Under the pieces are notes generated by a model. It was given only the letters and a program-made list of their open reading frames with translations. It did not search any database and was not told where the DNA came from. A program made the translations under genes and the position numbers. DNA of 64,000 nucleotides from JBKCUI01 sp052161625 (GTDB lineage: Bacteria; Planctomycetota; Planctomycetia; Pirellulales; Pirellulaceae): assembly GCA_052161625.1 (NCBI GenBank), contig CP197412.1. One strand, 5' to 3'. How positions within the stretch are numbered: the first letter of the stretch is position 1; each line of letters starts with the position of its first letter. Shown here piece by piece: positions 8,276 through 17,091 of this stretch.

Positions 8276-10339
8276 ATGTCGAATTCGACACCCAGTCCAG
8301 AATCTTCGATCGCTCAGGCCGCCCCCTTTCGATCACCGATTCGGGCCGGAATCGCCGTCCTATTGATTTTGATCGGGTTAGGGCAGATCAGCGGCAGGAT
8401 CTTCTCGATCAATGCCGTGAACATGCTGAGCCTGGAGCAAGTCCTACGAAACGATTTGCTCGACGAGTTGAAGTATCTCGCAGTCATCGCTCGAGAAGAG
8501 TCCAACGCAGAGGATCTCGCGATCTACGAAGAAACATTGCGACGCGAATTTCGATTCGATCCGGAGGTGCTTCAAGGCGATGCCGCCGCCAATGCTGCGA
8601 AGGGAGCGAAAGAGAAGGCAACTCGCAAATGGCCCATTCAGTCGAGGCGCGATAATTGGGATTCCCGTCGAAAAAAGATCACCACCGAAGCTTTGGTGAA
8701 AAAGGTCGTTGGGGAAACCAAGTATCGTCACGAGGATCTTGCCGCGGAATTGCGATGGCTGGCGCTGGAGTCGCTCGAGTCGGCCAACACCGAAGATCTC
8801 GCCGTCTATCTGCGAGCACTGGAGAATCTAAAACCCGTACCATCGAGCGCCCAAGACGGCGCCGTCATGGCTCCGCTTACCGAGGAACAACTCCGTTCCC
8901 CGGAGATCGCCGAATCCATTCGAGCCGCCAAACAACAGGCGAAACACCACTGGCCTATCGAGCTTCGCAAACGAGACTCACGGCGGATCGACGAGCTTTA
9001 CAGCACCCAAGCGATCGTGGATATGGTACTCAAGGAAACCGACAAGCAACGTCCGTTCCTCAGTGGGAACGATCGAAGTCGGTGGCTTACCGTTCGCTCC
9101 CTCGTCGAGCACGGAACCTTTGAAGTCAACTCGATTCTCGAATACGAGCCCGCTTGGGATTCGGTCGATATCGTCAGCCATATGAATTCCCAAGGTGAGC
9201 AAAAGCTGTATTCGAGCAAGCCACCGCTGCAAGCGACTTTGATCGCAGCCCCGTATTGGGTTTTGCACAAGTTGACAGGTTGGACTCTCGGCGATCATCC
9301 TTTTGAGCTTGGGCGCATCCTTTTGCTCATCGTGAACGTTCTGCCGATGGGGATTGGTTGGTGGTGTTGTGCTCGGTTGTTGGACGAGTGGTGTGATGAG
9401 GATCTCACGTTTGTGGTGATCATGGCGGGGATCTGCTTTGCGACACTTCTTTCCACGTTTCATGTGGCGATCAACAATCACACGTGGGGGGCGATCAGCG
9501 CGGCGGCCGCGAGTTGGTACGCGTCAAAATGTTGGCGAGGAAGTCGCGCGTGGAGCGACTTTGCCTGGGTCGGATTCTGGAGTGCCTTCACATTCGCGTG
9601 CGAGCTTCCCGCAGCGAGTATGGTGGGAATGTTCGGACTTCTGCTCCTTTGGCGGGCGCCGAAAGAAACGCTGCTTGTGGGAACGCCTGCTGTGGTATTG
9701 GTGTTGCTGGCGTATTTCGGAACCAACTATGTGGCGCATGGAAGATGGAGTCCCCCTTATTCGTTCGGGGCTGGCGACGTGAATACTGCCGATAGCAGGA
9801 CGAAAGAGAACTGGTACGACTACGACTTCATTCGCCTTTTCGATGGGAAGAAGGTCGACAGCTATTGGCGCCGACCAGACAACCCATTGGATCTTGGGGA
9901 AAAGGATCTGGGCAGATACGTCTTCCACGCAACGCTGGGGCACCATGGCATTCTCTCTCTTACCCCTTTGCTGGTGCTCGCCATACCAGGACTCTTGGTG
10001 ACTTGCTGGAGTGCGCGTCGCGACCAGCAACTTTGGGGGATATCGCTGCTCGCGGTCAGCGCGGCGTGCATCATTTTCTATTTGTTCATGCTCGATACGC
10101 GGCAAAGGAACTATGGTGGGACGACGTCCGCGTTTCGGCAATTGCTGTGGCTCCACCCGCTTTGGCTGATCGCGTCCGCTCCGGTCGCGCATCGGTTGCT
10201 GCAGAGAAGATGGGGGATTGCGCTGGTCGGTACGCTTGGATTTCTATCCGCTCTCGCAGCGACCTACCCTCATTGGAATCCATGGTCGCAGACCTGGATT
10301 TGGAACTGGATGCAATGGAACGGGATTCCAACGATCTAG
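8276..10339 (+). CDS. polytopic membrane protein, GT39-like, with duplicated N-terminal region
   Basis: 687 residues. After a first membrane helix (about 22-40) comes a hydrophilic region of about 210 residues that contains a tandem duplication: LLDELKYLAVIAREESNAED (61-80) is matched by DLAAELRWLALESLESANTED (154-174), and RKWPIQSRRDNWDSRR by HHWPIELRKRDSRR. Then follows DRSRWLTVRSLVEHGTFEV, a motif common in planctomycete integral membrane glycosyltransferase-like proteins, and about ten hydrophobic segments to the C-terminus. A dolichyl-phosphate-mannose-type transferase fold is plausible but the catalytic acid pair was not identified. Cotranscription with the GT2 gene is likely (16-bp gap with TTGGAG before the ATG). 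Confidence 0.7.
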   Translation: MSNSTPSPESSIAQAAPFRSPIRAGIAVLLILIGLGQISGRIFSINAVNMLSLEQVLRNDLLDELKYLAVIAREESNAEDLAIYEETLRREFRFDPEVLQGDAAANAAKGAKEKATRKWPIQSRRDNWDSRRKKITTEALVKKVVGETKYRHEDLAAELRWLALESLESANTEDLAVYLRALENLKPVPSSAQDGAVMAPLTEEQLRSPEIAESIRAAKQQAKHHWPIELRKRDSRRIDELYSTQAIVDMVLKETDKQRPFLSGNDRSRWLTVRSLVEHGTFEVNSILEYEPAWDSVDIVSHMNSQGEQKLYSSKPPLQATLIAAPYWVLHKLTGWTLGDHPFELGRILLLIVNVLPMGIGWWCCARLLDEWCDEDLTFVVIMAGICFATLLSTFHVAINNHTWGAISAAAASWYASKCWRGSRAWSDFAWVGFWSAFTFACELPAASMVGMFGLLLLWRAPKETLLVGTPAVVLVLLAYFGTNYVAHGRWSPPYSFGAGDVNTADSRTKENWYDYDFIRLFDGKKVDSYWRRPDNPLDLGEKDLGRYVFHATLGHHGILSLTPLLVLAIPGLLVTCWSARRDQQLWGISLLAVSAACIIFYLFMLDTRQRNYGGTTSAFRQLLWLHPLWLIASAPVAHRLLQRRWGIALVGTLGFLSALAATYPHWNPWSQTWIWNWMQWNGIPTI

Positions 10340-10391
10340 ACAGTAGTATCAAGTCTAGACAGTACGGACCAGTCTAGACAGTGAGGTCGAG
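10335..10391. repeat. 19-bp tandem repeat, 3 copies, across two convergent stop codons
   Basis: Three units start at 10335, 10354 and 10373, each beginning TCTAGACAGT, with exactly 19 bp between starts. The remaining 9 bp of each unit is less conserved (AGTATCAAG, ACGGACCAG, GAGGTCGAG). Unit 1 contains the TAG stop of the upstream membrane protein; unit 3 contains the TAG stop of fliK on the other strand, because TCTAGA is palindromic. Confidence 0.9.
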
Positions 10392-12164
10392 GTTGTTCCC
10401 GTTGCGAAACCAAGGCGTTCGAGCGGGGGCACTTTGCGGATCGCGAGGCCCCTCGGTGATTCGATTCGATTGCATCACCGCGTAGCGACTTTCGAGCGTT
10501 TGCCAGCGCGGATTCTCACCGCGCTGATCCGAACGCTCATCCAAACCTGCTGAATCCCCCCCGACCTCCGAGCGAATCTCCACTTCGAATCGCTCCACCT
10601 CAAAGCCTTGGGCTGCCAACTGATCCTTTAAAGCTTGCGCGTTCTGAATCAACGCGTCGCGAGCGACCGTGTTCTCAACCTCCAACCGGGCGAAGACCTG
10701 CATCGACTCAATTCGAAGGGTCATTTGGAGAGTACCAAGCTCGGGTGGGTGTAGACGCAATCGCACTTGCCCTCCCCCCTCGTTCAGTTGTTCAAATCCG
10801 CGCATGACCCGCTGCACCAGTTTGCTCTCCTGGTAAGGGGTCAGCGAACCGCGGACCGAAGAGGTTCCTGTTTGCGTACCCGCGGTAGAGCCTACTCGTT
10901 GCCCATCGTTGGATGAACTAAACGATGCACCCAATGGCGATGCAGAGTCGATGCCATTCGTGGCCGTCGCGCCTGCTGCGTTCCAGTCGCTCGCCGAGGG
11001 ATTGGTTGTTAGGGATGGCGTAACAGAGGTAGCCAAGGTTTGCGGACCGGTGGTAGTAACGCTCGCCGCCGATGGGTCGGTGAAACCTGCCGTGACCACT
11101 TCGGTGGGGATACCGGTCTGACCATTCAAGATCGCATCGGCTTGGATTGCGAAGGGTGTGGTCGCATCGGACGCTTGCGAAGCAGTCCCATCGGAATCAA
11201 CCAGAGACTCGGATACGTTTGTCTCGGAGGATTTCGATTCGTCTCTTCCCGAACGCTTGTCTCGTTCCAAGCGATCGGCACGACGACTCTTGGGGTTGGC
11301 GTCCGAGTCTTGCCGTTCCATTTTCGGAACGGTTTGCTCGTCCGTCGCTTCTTTCCAACCGGCAGACAATTGGATTCCGTCGGGGTTGGGAGCCTCGTCG
11401 TTCGTTGCAGGTCGTTGCGCCGAAGTCTCTTCGGTGGCTGCGGATCGTTTGGAATCGTCCGCCTGCCGTTTCGGCCGTGGGCGTCCCTCGTTCTCGACCA
11501 TGGTTTGTGTGGATGACCATTCCGAAAGCTTGGGTTCGGCATCTCCCTTCGTTTCTATGGGAGGACCGTCGGACGTCTCGGGCATCGATGATTTCGGATT
11601 GCTATCAACGGGAGATGTTTGTTGCTCAGCGGACTCGATATTGTCCGCAGGAGAAGTTGGAGTGTGAATCACGGAGCTATCGGCTTCGGTTGTCTCACCC
11701 CGGCGAGCTACAAGCTGTTCGATTGGTTGGCGTTGCGAGCGATCTTGTTCATCCTGTTGCGAATTGACCGCGACGAGTTCTAGATCTTCATCGGACGGCC
11801 CCTCTGCATCGACGGGGGCGTTTTCGGGTGCGCGGCAGGAGGTGGGGTTGCAAAGAAGAGGGTAGGATTCCGATAGGGCCGGCTGGCTTTCCGCTGGCTC
11901 TTCCTCGTCGGATTGGTCTGACGGCTCCGATTGCTTCTCTGTCGCTGTCGGGCTGGAATCGGTGATAGGTTGCCCGGCCTGAAGTGGTTCCGTCGCGGAA
12001 GCGGACGGGTCGATGGGCTCGGACGAACGTGCCGGGAAGAAATCCAAATTCAGCAGCTCTTCTTGAAAACGTTTCGCCGAAACGTCACCGCCAAAGCGTT
12101 TGCGAGATGGGAGCGAGATGGATGGGGTTGTGGATGAGGAATGAACGCGTTCGGATTCGGCCAT
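10374..12164 (-). CDS. fliK: flagellar hook-length control protein
   Basis: Controls hook length and switches substrate specificity of the flagellar type III export apparatus. 596 residues: a long, low-complexity N-terminal part rich in Ser, Thr, Glu, Pro and Gln (typical of the exported, extended ruler region) and the conserved Flg_hook/FliK C-terminal domain near residues 440-530, recognised from VRLRLHPPELGTLQMTLRIE and the following QALKDQLAAQGFEVERFEVEI-like strand-helix pattern. It is the last gene of the fliG-H-I-J-motE-fliK run on the minus strand. The start is the ATG at 12164; the gap to the motE-like gene is 72 bp. N-terminal sequence is too divergent to give more detail. Confidence 0.9.
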   Translation of the reverse strand: MAESERVHSSSTTPSISLPSRKRFGGDVSAKRFQEELLNLDFFPARSSEPIDPSASATEPLQAGQPITDSSPTATEKQSEPSDQSDEEEPAESQPALSESYPLLCNPTSCRAPENAPVDAEGPSDEDLELVAVNSQQDEQDRSQRQPIEQLVARRGETTEADSSVIHTPTSPADNIESAEQQTSPVDSNPKSSMPETSDGPPIETKGDAEPKLSEWSSTQTMVENEGRPRPKRQADDSKRSAATEETSAQRPATNDEAPNPDGIQLSAGWKEATDEQTVPKMERQDSDANPKSRRADRLERDKRSGRDESKSSETNVSESLVDSDGTASQASDATTPFAIQADAILNGQTGIPTEVVTAGFTDPSAASVTTTGPQTLATSVTPSLTTNPSASDWNAAGATATNGIDSASPLGASFSSSNDGQRVGSTAGTQTGTSSVRGSLTPYQESKLVQRVMRGFEQLNEGGGQVRLRLHPPELGTLQMTLRIESMQVFARLEVENTVARDALIQNAQALKDQLAAQGFEVERFEVEIRSEVGGDSAGLDERSDQRGENPRWQTLESRYAVMQSNRITEGPRDPQSAPARTPWFRNGNNLDLTV

Positions 12165-12236
12165 CGATTAATCCCTCCCAGTCCTTGCGGGTTGCCAGCT
12201 TTCGCGGCTCGTCGATCGGATCGACGATTCGGTCCG

Positions 12237-12884
12237 TTAGGGGGCTTTTGGAGGGGTGGTGTCGGTCCCCATTCCCCGCACGCGGATCTCCTCGAGGATC
12301 TCGGAAATCTTTTGCTGATCGGCAAGATCGGCAAACTCTGCCAGGATCTTTTTCAGCTTATCGGCATCCAGCGCCTTCATAATCGAGATTACCTCGGCTT
12401 TCTGTTCCTTTTCTAGCATGGCCACCAATTGCTGTTTCGCTGCGGCAGGATCGAGCGCTTCGAGGATTTCACGGATCTGTTGCTGGCTTTCCGTCTGCCT
12501 TGCCTCCTCGGCTTGTGCCACTGTCTTCTTGAACTCCGCGACGAGGGCGTTGTGGCGATCCGATTCTTCCTGCAGCCGTTTGGCTCGATCGTCGAGCTCC
12601 TTCTTGTACCGGTCGAGCGCGGCGGACCTGGAGTCGGACTGGAGAAGCGCTTTGACCTTGGCATCGAGCACTTCGTCGTAGGTAGGTACCGGTGCTGCTT
12701 TGCCGCTCTGGATGGCTGCGGCGAGCCGGTCTCCTTGGATATCGATCCCGCTCAGCAGGGCAACGATTTTGACCAACGTATCCCGATCGAAGTTCCCTTT
12801 CGCTGCGGCCATTCCGATGATCGCCATCAAGCCGAGTAGCATGGAGGTGCAAGTCCAAAGAAAGAACTGAATGAGTTTCGACAT
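12237..12884 (-). CDS. MotE-like flagellar motility chaperone (MgtE-N domain)
   Basis: 215 residues: N-terminal membrane segment (about 8-28, FLWTCTSMLLGLMAIIGMAA), a charged coiled-coil stretch (about 85-140) and a C-terminal MgtE-N-type helical repeat (ILEALDPAAAKQQLVAMLEK, then ISIMKALDADKLKKILAEF). This layout and the position between fliJ and fliK fit MotE, a stator-associated chaperone that in Sinorhizobium works with MotC. FliG also contains related helical repeats, so a role at the motor is reasonable; the exact function here is inferred. Start ATG at 12884, 20 bp after the fliJ stop. Confidence 0.75.
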   Translation of the reverse strand: MSKLIQFFLWTCTSMLLGLMAIIGMAAAKGNFDRDTLVKIVALLSGIDIQGDRLAAAIQSGKAAPVPTYDEVLDAKVKALLQSDSRSAALDRYKKELDDRAKRLQEESDRHNALVAEFKKTVAQAEEARQTESQQQIREILEALDPAAAKQQLVAMLEKEQKAEVISIMKALDADKLKKILAEFADLADQQKISEILEEIRVRGMGTDTTPPKAP

Positions 12885-12904
12885 TTCAACCTCTCTGCAT
12901 TCGT

Positions 12905-13363
12905 TTACGAATCATTGGACTGCGATTGAATATCCATCGCGAATCGAACGCTTGCCCATTCATCGGTTCGCTCCTGTTGTTTTTGAAGCGCCAGCACTTC
13001 TTCTGCTTCCGCTCGTTGGTCGCGGAGCTTCTCCAGCGACTTCACTCCCTGTTGGCACTTTAATAGCAGGGCTTCGCGTCGCTGTAATTCTTGCTGGAGC
13101 GTGCCCAGGTGATTATCAATCTGTTGCACCTGAGCTCCGAGCACCATTTGAAATCTCTGTGTATCCAAGATGCTTTGCAAGTTCATGGCTCCTTGGCTGG
13201 CCGATTTTCGAATCGAGTTCATCGTCTCGTTCTCGGCTAGGAGTTCCTGCTTTTGGGCTGTGAGTTTGTCGATAGCCATCCGAGCGTCCTGTACCCCTTT
13301 GGCCGCTTGGTCGCGTTCTCGTTCGCGAATTTTGAGAAGGGTCGCAAGTCGAAATTTCGCCAT
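12905..13363 (-). CDS. fliJ: flagellar export protein FliJ
   Basis: 152-residue, almost fully helical coiled-coil protein beginning MAKFRLATLLKIRERERDQA, the usual FliJ opening (basic, F-x-L-x-x-L-L). FliJ is the central stalk of the FliI ATPase ring and helps cycle export chaperones. No membrane segment. It sits directly between fliI and the motE-like gene, as in many bacteria. FliJ sequences diverge strongly, so the call rests on size, coiled-coil composition, N-terminus and position. Confidence 0.85.
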   Translation of the reverse strand: MAKFRLATLLKIRERERDQAAKGVQDARMAIDKLTAQKQELLAENETMNSIRKSASQGAMNLQSILDTQRFQMVLGAQVQQIDNHLGTLQQELQRREALLLKCQQGVKSLEKLRDQRAEAEEVLALQKQQERTDEWASVRFAMDIQSQSNDS

Positions 13364-13477
13364 CGTCGCTTCTCGTTAGAACTGTGGAATCTAAAGGTCG
13401 GGTGATCGGCGTGTTTTCTCGGCGGCGTCTCCTTGGCGGCGTCACCTCGGATCGGTCGCCTGGGTTTGGGGGGATCG

Positions 13478-14872
13478 CTAGGCGGCTCGAGCGGTCGGAG
13501 GGTTTGACATCGCTGGAGGGGGCGCGGCGGCGGCCGCAGCCATTGCTAGTTTCAAGACGTCCTCGCGAGACTTCTCCCATGGAATCAGCTCGCGTTGGCC
13601 TTGCGATAGAAGTGCTTCGATCATCGGTCGCATCTGAATGGCCTTATCGATTTGTGGGTTGCTTCCTCGCGTGTAGGCTCCGATGTTGATCAAATCCTCG
13701 TTTTCGCGATAGATCGCCATGAGAGCCCTCAGTGCATCGGATCCTTTTTTGAGTTCAGGGTCGATCAAATGCGATTGCAACCGACTAAGGCTTGGAAGCA
13801 CATCGATCGCGGGGTAGCGACCGCGCGAGGCGATGCTTCTGGAGAGGTGAATGTGACCATCGAGAAGTCCTCGCAAGGTATCGCTGATCGGTTCGTTCGT
13901 GTCATCGCCTTCGACCAGGACCGTGTAGAGCGCGGTGATGCTTCCGCGATGATTGATCCCTGAACGCTCGACCAACTGGGGCAACATCGCGAACACGCTG
14001 GGGGGATAGCCGCGCGTCGTGGGGACTTCGCCGGCGGCGAGTCCAACCTCGCGCTGCGCCATGGCGAATCGAGTGACGGAGTCCATCAGGAGCAATACAT
14101 TCTTCCCTTCATCTCGCAGCGCTTCGGCGATGGCTGTAGCAGTTTTGGCCGCCAGAATACGTTTGGGTGCAGGTTGGTCGCTGGTCGCGACGACCGTTAC
14201 ACTTTTCTTGCGTCCTTCTTCACCCAAGTCCCTTTCGAGGAATTCGCGGACTTCTCGCCCCCGTTCCCCGATCAAGGCGATTACGACATGGTCTGCTGCG
14301 GTGCCTCGCGCCAGCATACCCAGAATCGTGCTCTTTCCGACGCCGGAGCCTGCAAAGATTCCCATCCGCTGGCCGCATCCTAGCGTGAGGAACATGTCGA
14401 TGGCCCGAACTTGCGTCGGTAGGATTTTGTCGATTGGAGGTCGTTGCAATGCGGGGACCGGTGGAGCGTCGCAAGGCATTTTGCGACCAAGCTCGAGAGG
14501 CCCGGCGTCATCCATCGGTTGACCTGTCGCATCGAGGACCCGACCGATGATGTTCGAGGCGACGTTGACCGAGCGGTAGGTTTGGAAGAGTTCGACGTGA
14601 TCCCCTTGGCTCACTCCATCCCAATTATCGAGTGGCGCGAGGATCGTTTTACCACCGTCGAATCCGATGACCTCGGCCTGGAGCGAATCCTGTTGCCTCC
14701 GATGGATTTTCACCAAGGCACCTACAGGGACAGGTAATCCGTCGACAACAATCGTCGTGCCGCGAATGCTGCGGACGCGTCCTGAGATTCCAAACGGCAC
14801 GATTCGCTGAAGGTTTTGGCTCCAGTGTTTCCGTTGAATCATGTTTGGGAACGAAGCGAATGCTTGGGTCAT
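13478..14872 (-). CDS. fliI: flagellum-specific export ATPase FliI
   Basis: ATPase of the flagellar type III export apparatus, related to F1 beta subunits. 464 residues; Walker A is GIFAGSGVGKST (171-182, Lys180), with the GERGREVREF segment and Walker B NVLLLMDSVTRFA downstream. The motifs LAAGEVPTTRGYPPSVF and RGSITALYTVLVEGDD are typical of the FliI/YscN group. It overlaps nothing and lies 13 bp after fliH. The region between its stop and fliJ (about 114 bp) shows no gene. Start is the ATG at 14872; the ATG ten codons later is possible. Confidence 0.97.
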   Translation of the reverse strand: MTQAFASFPNMIQRKHWSQNLQRIVPFGISGRVRSIRGTTIVVDGLPVPVGALVKIHRRQQDSLQAEVIGFDGGKTILAPLDNWDGVSQGDHVELFQTYRSVNVASNIIGRVLDATGQPMDDAGPLELGRKMPCDAPPVPALQRPPIDKILPTQVRAIDMFLTLGCGQRMGIFAGSGVGKSTILGMLARGTAADHVVIALIGERGREVREFLERDLGEEGRKKSVTVVATSDQPAPKRILAAKTATAIAEALRDEGKNVLLLMDSVTRFAMAQREVGLAAGEVPTTRGYPPSVFAMLPQLVERSGINHRGSITALYTVLVEGDDTNEPISDTLRGLLDGHIHLSRSIASRGRYPAIDVLPSLSRLQSHLIDPELKKGSDALRALMAIYRENEDLINIGAYTRGSNPQIDKAIQMRPMIEALLSQGQRELIPWEKSREDVLKLAMAAAAAAPPPAMSNPPTARAA

Positions 14873-14885
14873 AGGCGATTGTCTG

Positions 14886-15560
14886 CTACTGCAGTTCCTC
14901 CATCAGGCGTCGCAGCTGCGTGCGAATGGTGCGATCGATTTGGGTGTCGTCGGTCTGCAATACGATACCGAACCGACCCACTTCCACGTCTTCAGAGACT
15001 TGTACCTGTGCGTTGGGTCCGGATGAGTTGATGAGATAAGAAAGACCTTCCGATAGTTGCTGCGCATCCTCGGGATGGAGCTTGATCGTAATGTTCTTTT
15101 GTCCAGCGACGAGCCGTATGCAGTCTTGGATCCAATCCAAGAGTATTGTGGGATCGGATTCGATTTGGCGGATCAGGAGCTTTTCAGCAATCGCGATCGA
15201 TAGGGCAATCGTCTCATGTTGCCACTGCCTCAGCCACTGTTCGGTTGCGGCCTCTAGTTCTGTGCAGAATCGCTCCACGCTTTGCGTCGATTGCTGGGCA
15301 TTCTCGCTAGCAAGCTGATTGGCGAGTTGCTGAGCCATTTTCTCCACCTGGTTTTGGCCGCTCTTCAATCCGTCCTGCTGGGCTTGAGATCGAATGCGAT
15401 CACACTCGGCTTGGCTCTCTCGTATCAGCTGCTGGGCCTGTTGTCGAACGGTATCGAGGTATTCCTTCGCTCGAGTCGTCACATCTTCCCAATTGAAGAC
15501 CTCTGCTTGAGCCGTGTTGGATCCGGCGGGAATCGCTCGCGATTTGAATACACTCGCCAT
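14886..15560 (-). CDS. fliH: flagellar assembly protein FliH
   Basis: Peripheral stalk protein that binds and regulates FliI. About 224 residues from the ATG at 15560 (MASVFKSRAIPAGS); the frame continues further upstream but would overlap fliG, so the internal ATG, 16 bp after the fliG stop, was chosen. The middle is a long Gln/Ala/Glu-rich coiled coil; the C-terminal part has the FliH/VATPase-E-like pattern (TIALSIAEKLL-type helix, then IRLVAGQKNITIKLHPED and GRFGIVLQTDDTQIDRTIR). Order fliG-fliH-fliI supports the call. Confidence 0.9.
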   Translation of the reverse strand: MASVFKSRAIPAGSNTAQAEVFNWEDVTTRAKEYLDTVRQQAQQLIRESQAECDRIRSQAQQDGLKSGQNQVEKMAQQLANQLASENAQQSTQSVERFCTELEAATEQWLRQWQHETIALSIAIAEKLLIRQIESDPTILLDWIQDCIRLVAGQKNITIKLHPEDAQQLSEGLSYLINSSGPNAQVQVSEDVEVGRFGIVLQTDDTQIDRTIRTQLRRLMEELQ

Positions 15561-15576
15561 GAAAGATTCTGTCCGG

Positions 15577-16842
15577 TTATGCCGCTTTGAGAGAAGAAAC
15601 GCTATCGAGCTGGGCAATCCTGCCGGATGCCATCAGCCGTTCGGATTGTTCCAGGATTGTTCTTTGCGAGCGACTCGATTCCGATTCACTTTGCAGGGGC
15701 ATGCGTCGTAGGAAGTCGCGAAACTTTTTGACATCGTCGCGAGGGATGAGTCGTTCGATGCGTTGAATCATCGCCGGACTCGCTTTCCTCAAAGACTGGA
15801 GGACATCCGTGCGCTCGCAGGAGTGCAGGAGGGTCACCAAGTCTCCATCGCTCAAAGGGAGCAGCTCGTCCAAGGATCTTCTGGGGTTGTACAGGTCCGG
15901 TGCAGCCTCTTGTTCCTGGACCGTCGCGTGTTTGGGCTGGTTCGATTCTTTGCGATGGGATTCCATCGAAAGAATGCGAGGGGATTCGAAGATGTCCGAC
16001 GCTTCGTTGTGCGCGGTGGCTGTCGAGATCGATGGCAGCGGAGTGAGGCTGATGGCGGAAGAGGTTGATTCGCTTGACAGGGGCAATGGTCCGTTCCAGC
16101 CCAATTGCATCGCCACGTCTGGGTTTTGTGTGGCGATCGTTTTGAGCCACGCTTGCTTCTGGTTGCCTTGAAATTGTTCGATGATGGCTGCGAGTTTTGC
16201 GATGCCCGCGATGGTGGCGGTGGTGGTCGTCGGCTGTTGCTTAGGAAGTTTCTTTTCGACCTCGGCCAGGATATCGGTGAGAATGCTGGGGTCGACCAAA
16301 AACAGATTGGGGATGGCTGCCAAGGTGGCCCCGGCGGTCTCGACCGGGAGATGATCGAGCAGCGCTTTGGCGCGCTCGGGCGATAGTTGGTTGAGGACCG
16401 TCGCGACCACCGTCGGTCGTTCGTTGGCGAGAAAGGTCGCTAAGGCCGAGGGGTCCCAGGCCAACCAAGGCAACTCGCTTTCCGTCACACCGCTAGCATG
16501 CTGTGCTCCCGAGTTGGCGGAAGCCGTTCCAGCCGTCGATGCATTGGTGCTCCATTCAATGCGGTCGTGCGAGGAGGATTCGGCCAGGAGGGCCGCTGCG
16601 GGCGATTCCGCATCGGCTTCCTTTGTCCCCGTTGACGCGTTGAGGGCTTGCAGCATGCTCTGAAGGTCGTTCATCGCCTGGGCGCGTTCGGATGCGGAAA
16701 CCGTACCCAGCTTGGTCATCGCTTGTTTGACCAGTCGCGCCATATCAGGGGGGAGCTGCCCCAGCAAACTTCTCGCGGTGCCAGCATCCAGAGATTGCAA
16801 GACGATGGCGACTTGGCGAATGCGTTGATCGGCGGCTGGCAT
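15577..16842 (-). CDS. fliG: flagellar motor switch protein FliG
   Basis: Rotor/switch protein that interacts with MotA. 421 residues, longer than the usual ~335 because of an Ala/Ser-rich insert (about 70-125). The N-terminal domain reads RQVAIVLQSLDAGTARSLLG; the middle domain has the EHPQ-like motif as FLANERPTVVATVLNQLSPE; the C-terminal domain has LVTLLHSCERTDVLQSLRKA and ends in a hydrophilic tail. A second variable linker lies at about 240-330. It is the first gene of the operon; no fliF or fliE is next to it. Confidence 0.88.
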   Translation of the reverse strand: MPAADQRIRQVAIVLQSLDAGTARSLLGQLPPDMARLVKQAMTKLGTVSASERAQAMNDLQSMLQALNASTGTKEADAESPAAALLAESSSHDRIEWSTNASTAGTASANSGAQHASGVTESELPWLAWDPSALATFLANERPTVVATVLNQLSPERAKALLDHLPVETAGATLAAIPNLFLVDPSILTDILAEVEKKLPKQQPTTTTATIAGIAKLAAIIEQFQGNQKQAWLKTIATQNPDVAMQLGWNGPLPLSSESTSSAISLTPLPSISTATAHNEASDIFESPRILSMESHRKESNQPKHATVQEQEAAPDLYNPRRSLDELLPLSDGDLVTLLHSCERTDVLQSLRKASPAMIQRIERLIPRDDVKKFRDFLRRMPLQSESESSRSQRTILEQSERLMASGRIAQLDSVSSLKAA

Positions 16843-16957
16843 GGACGATCCGGGGGCTCGGAGAAGACGGCTTACGACAGTCCTCTTCTTTACCTAGTTT
16901 GCCAGTTGCAAGTCCAGGTCAGATCGGTGAACCGCGATTGCGAAGAGGCTGCACTGC

Positions 16958-17003
16958 ATATTGGAAGCGATTTGTATATTGGAAGCGATTTGTTGGAAGC
17001 GAT
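16958..17003. repeat. 18-bp tandem repeat, two perfect copies plus a partial third
   Basis: ATATTGGAAGCGATTTGT occurs at 16958-16975 and again immediately at 16976-16993; a partial third copy (TGGAAGCGAT) follows at 16994-17003. It lies between fliG and the terminator of the preceding gene on the minus strand. No function visible. Confidence 0.9.
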
Positions 17004-17033
17004 GCACTGTTTGTTCAAATCGAGGGTGCAACC

Positions 17034-17064
17034 ATAAAAAAAGGGCGGAGTGACCTCCGCCCTT
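17034..17064 (-). terminator. rho-independent terminator of the 17.1-17.7 kb lipoprotein gene
   Basis: Perfect inverted repeat AAGGGCGGAG / CTCCGCCCTT with a TGAC loop (17041-17064). On the minus strand the stem is followed by a run of eight T (A-run at 17035-17042 on the plus strand, partly in the stem). It stands about 28 bp after the stop of the lipoprotein gene and separates it from the flagellar operon, which therefore must have its own promoter. Confidence 0.9.
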
Positions 17065-17091
17065 GCATGTTTTGCGATCATCGAACGCTGT

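Noticed and set aside
16843..16957. sigma-28-type promoter upstream of fliG on the minus strand
   Set aside because: TAAAG and GCCG elements exist but the spacer is 17 instead of 15 and the second half (GCCGTCTT) matches poorly.
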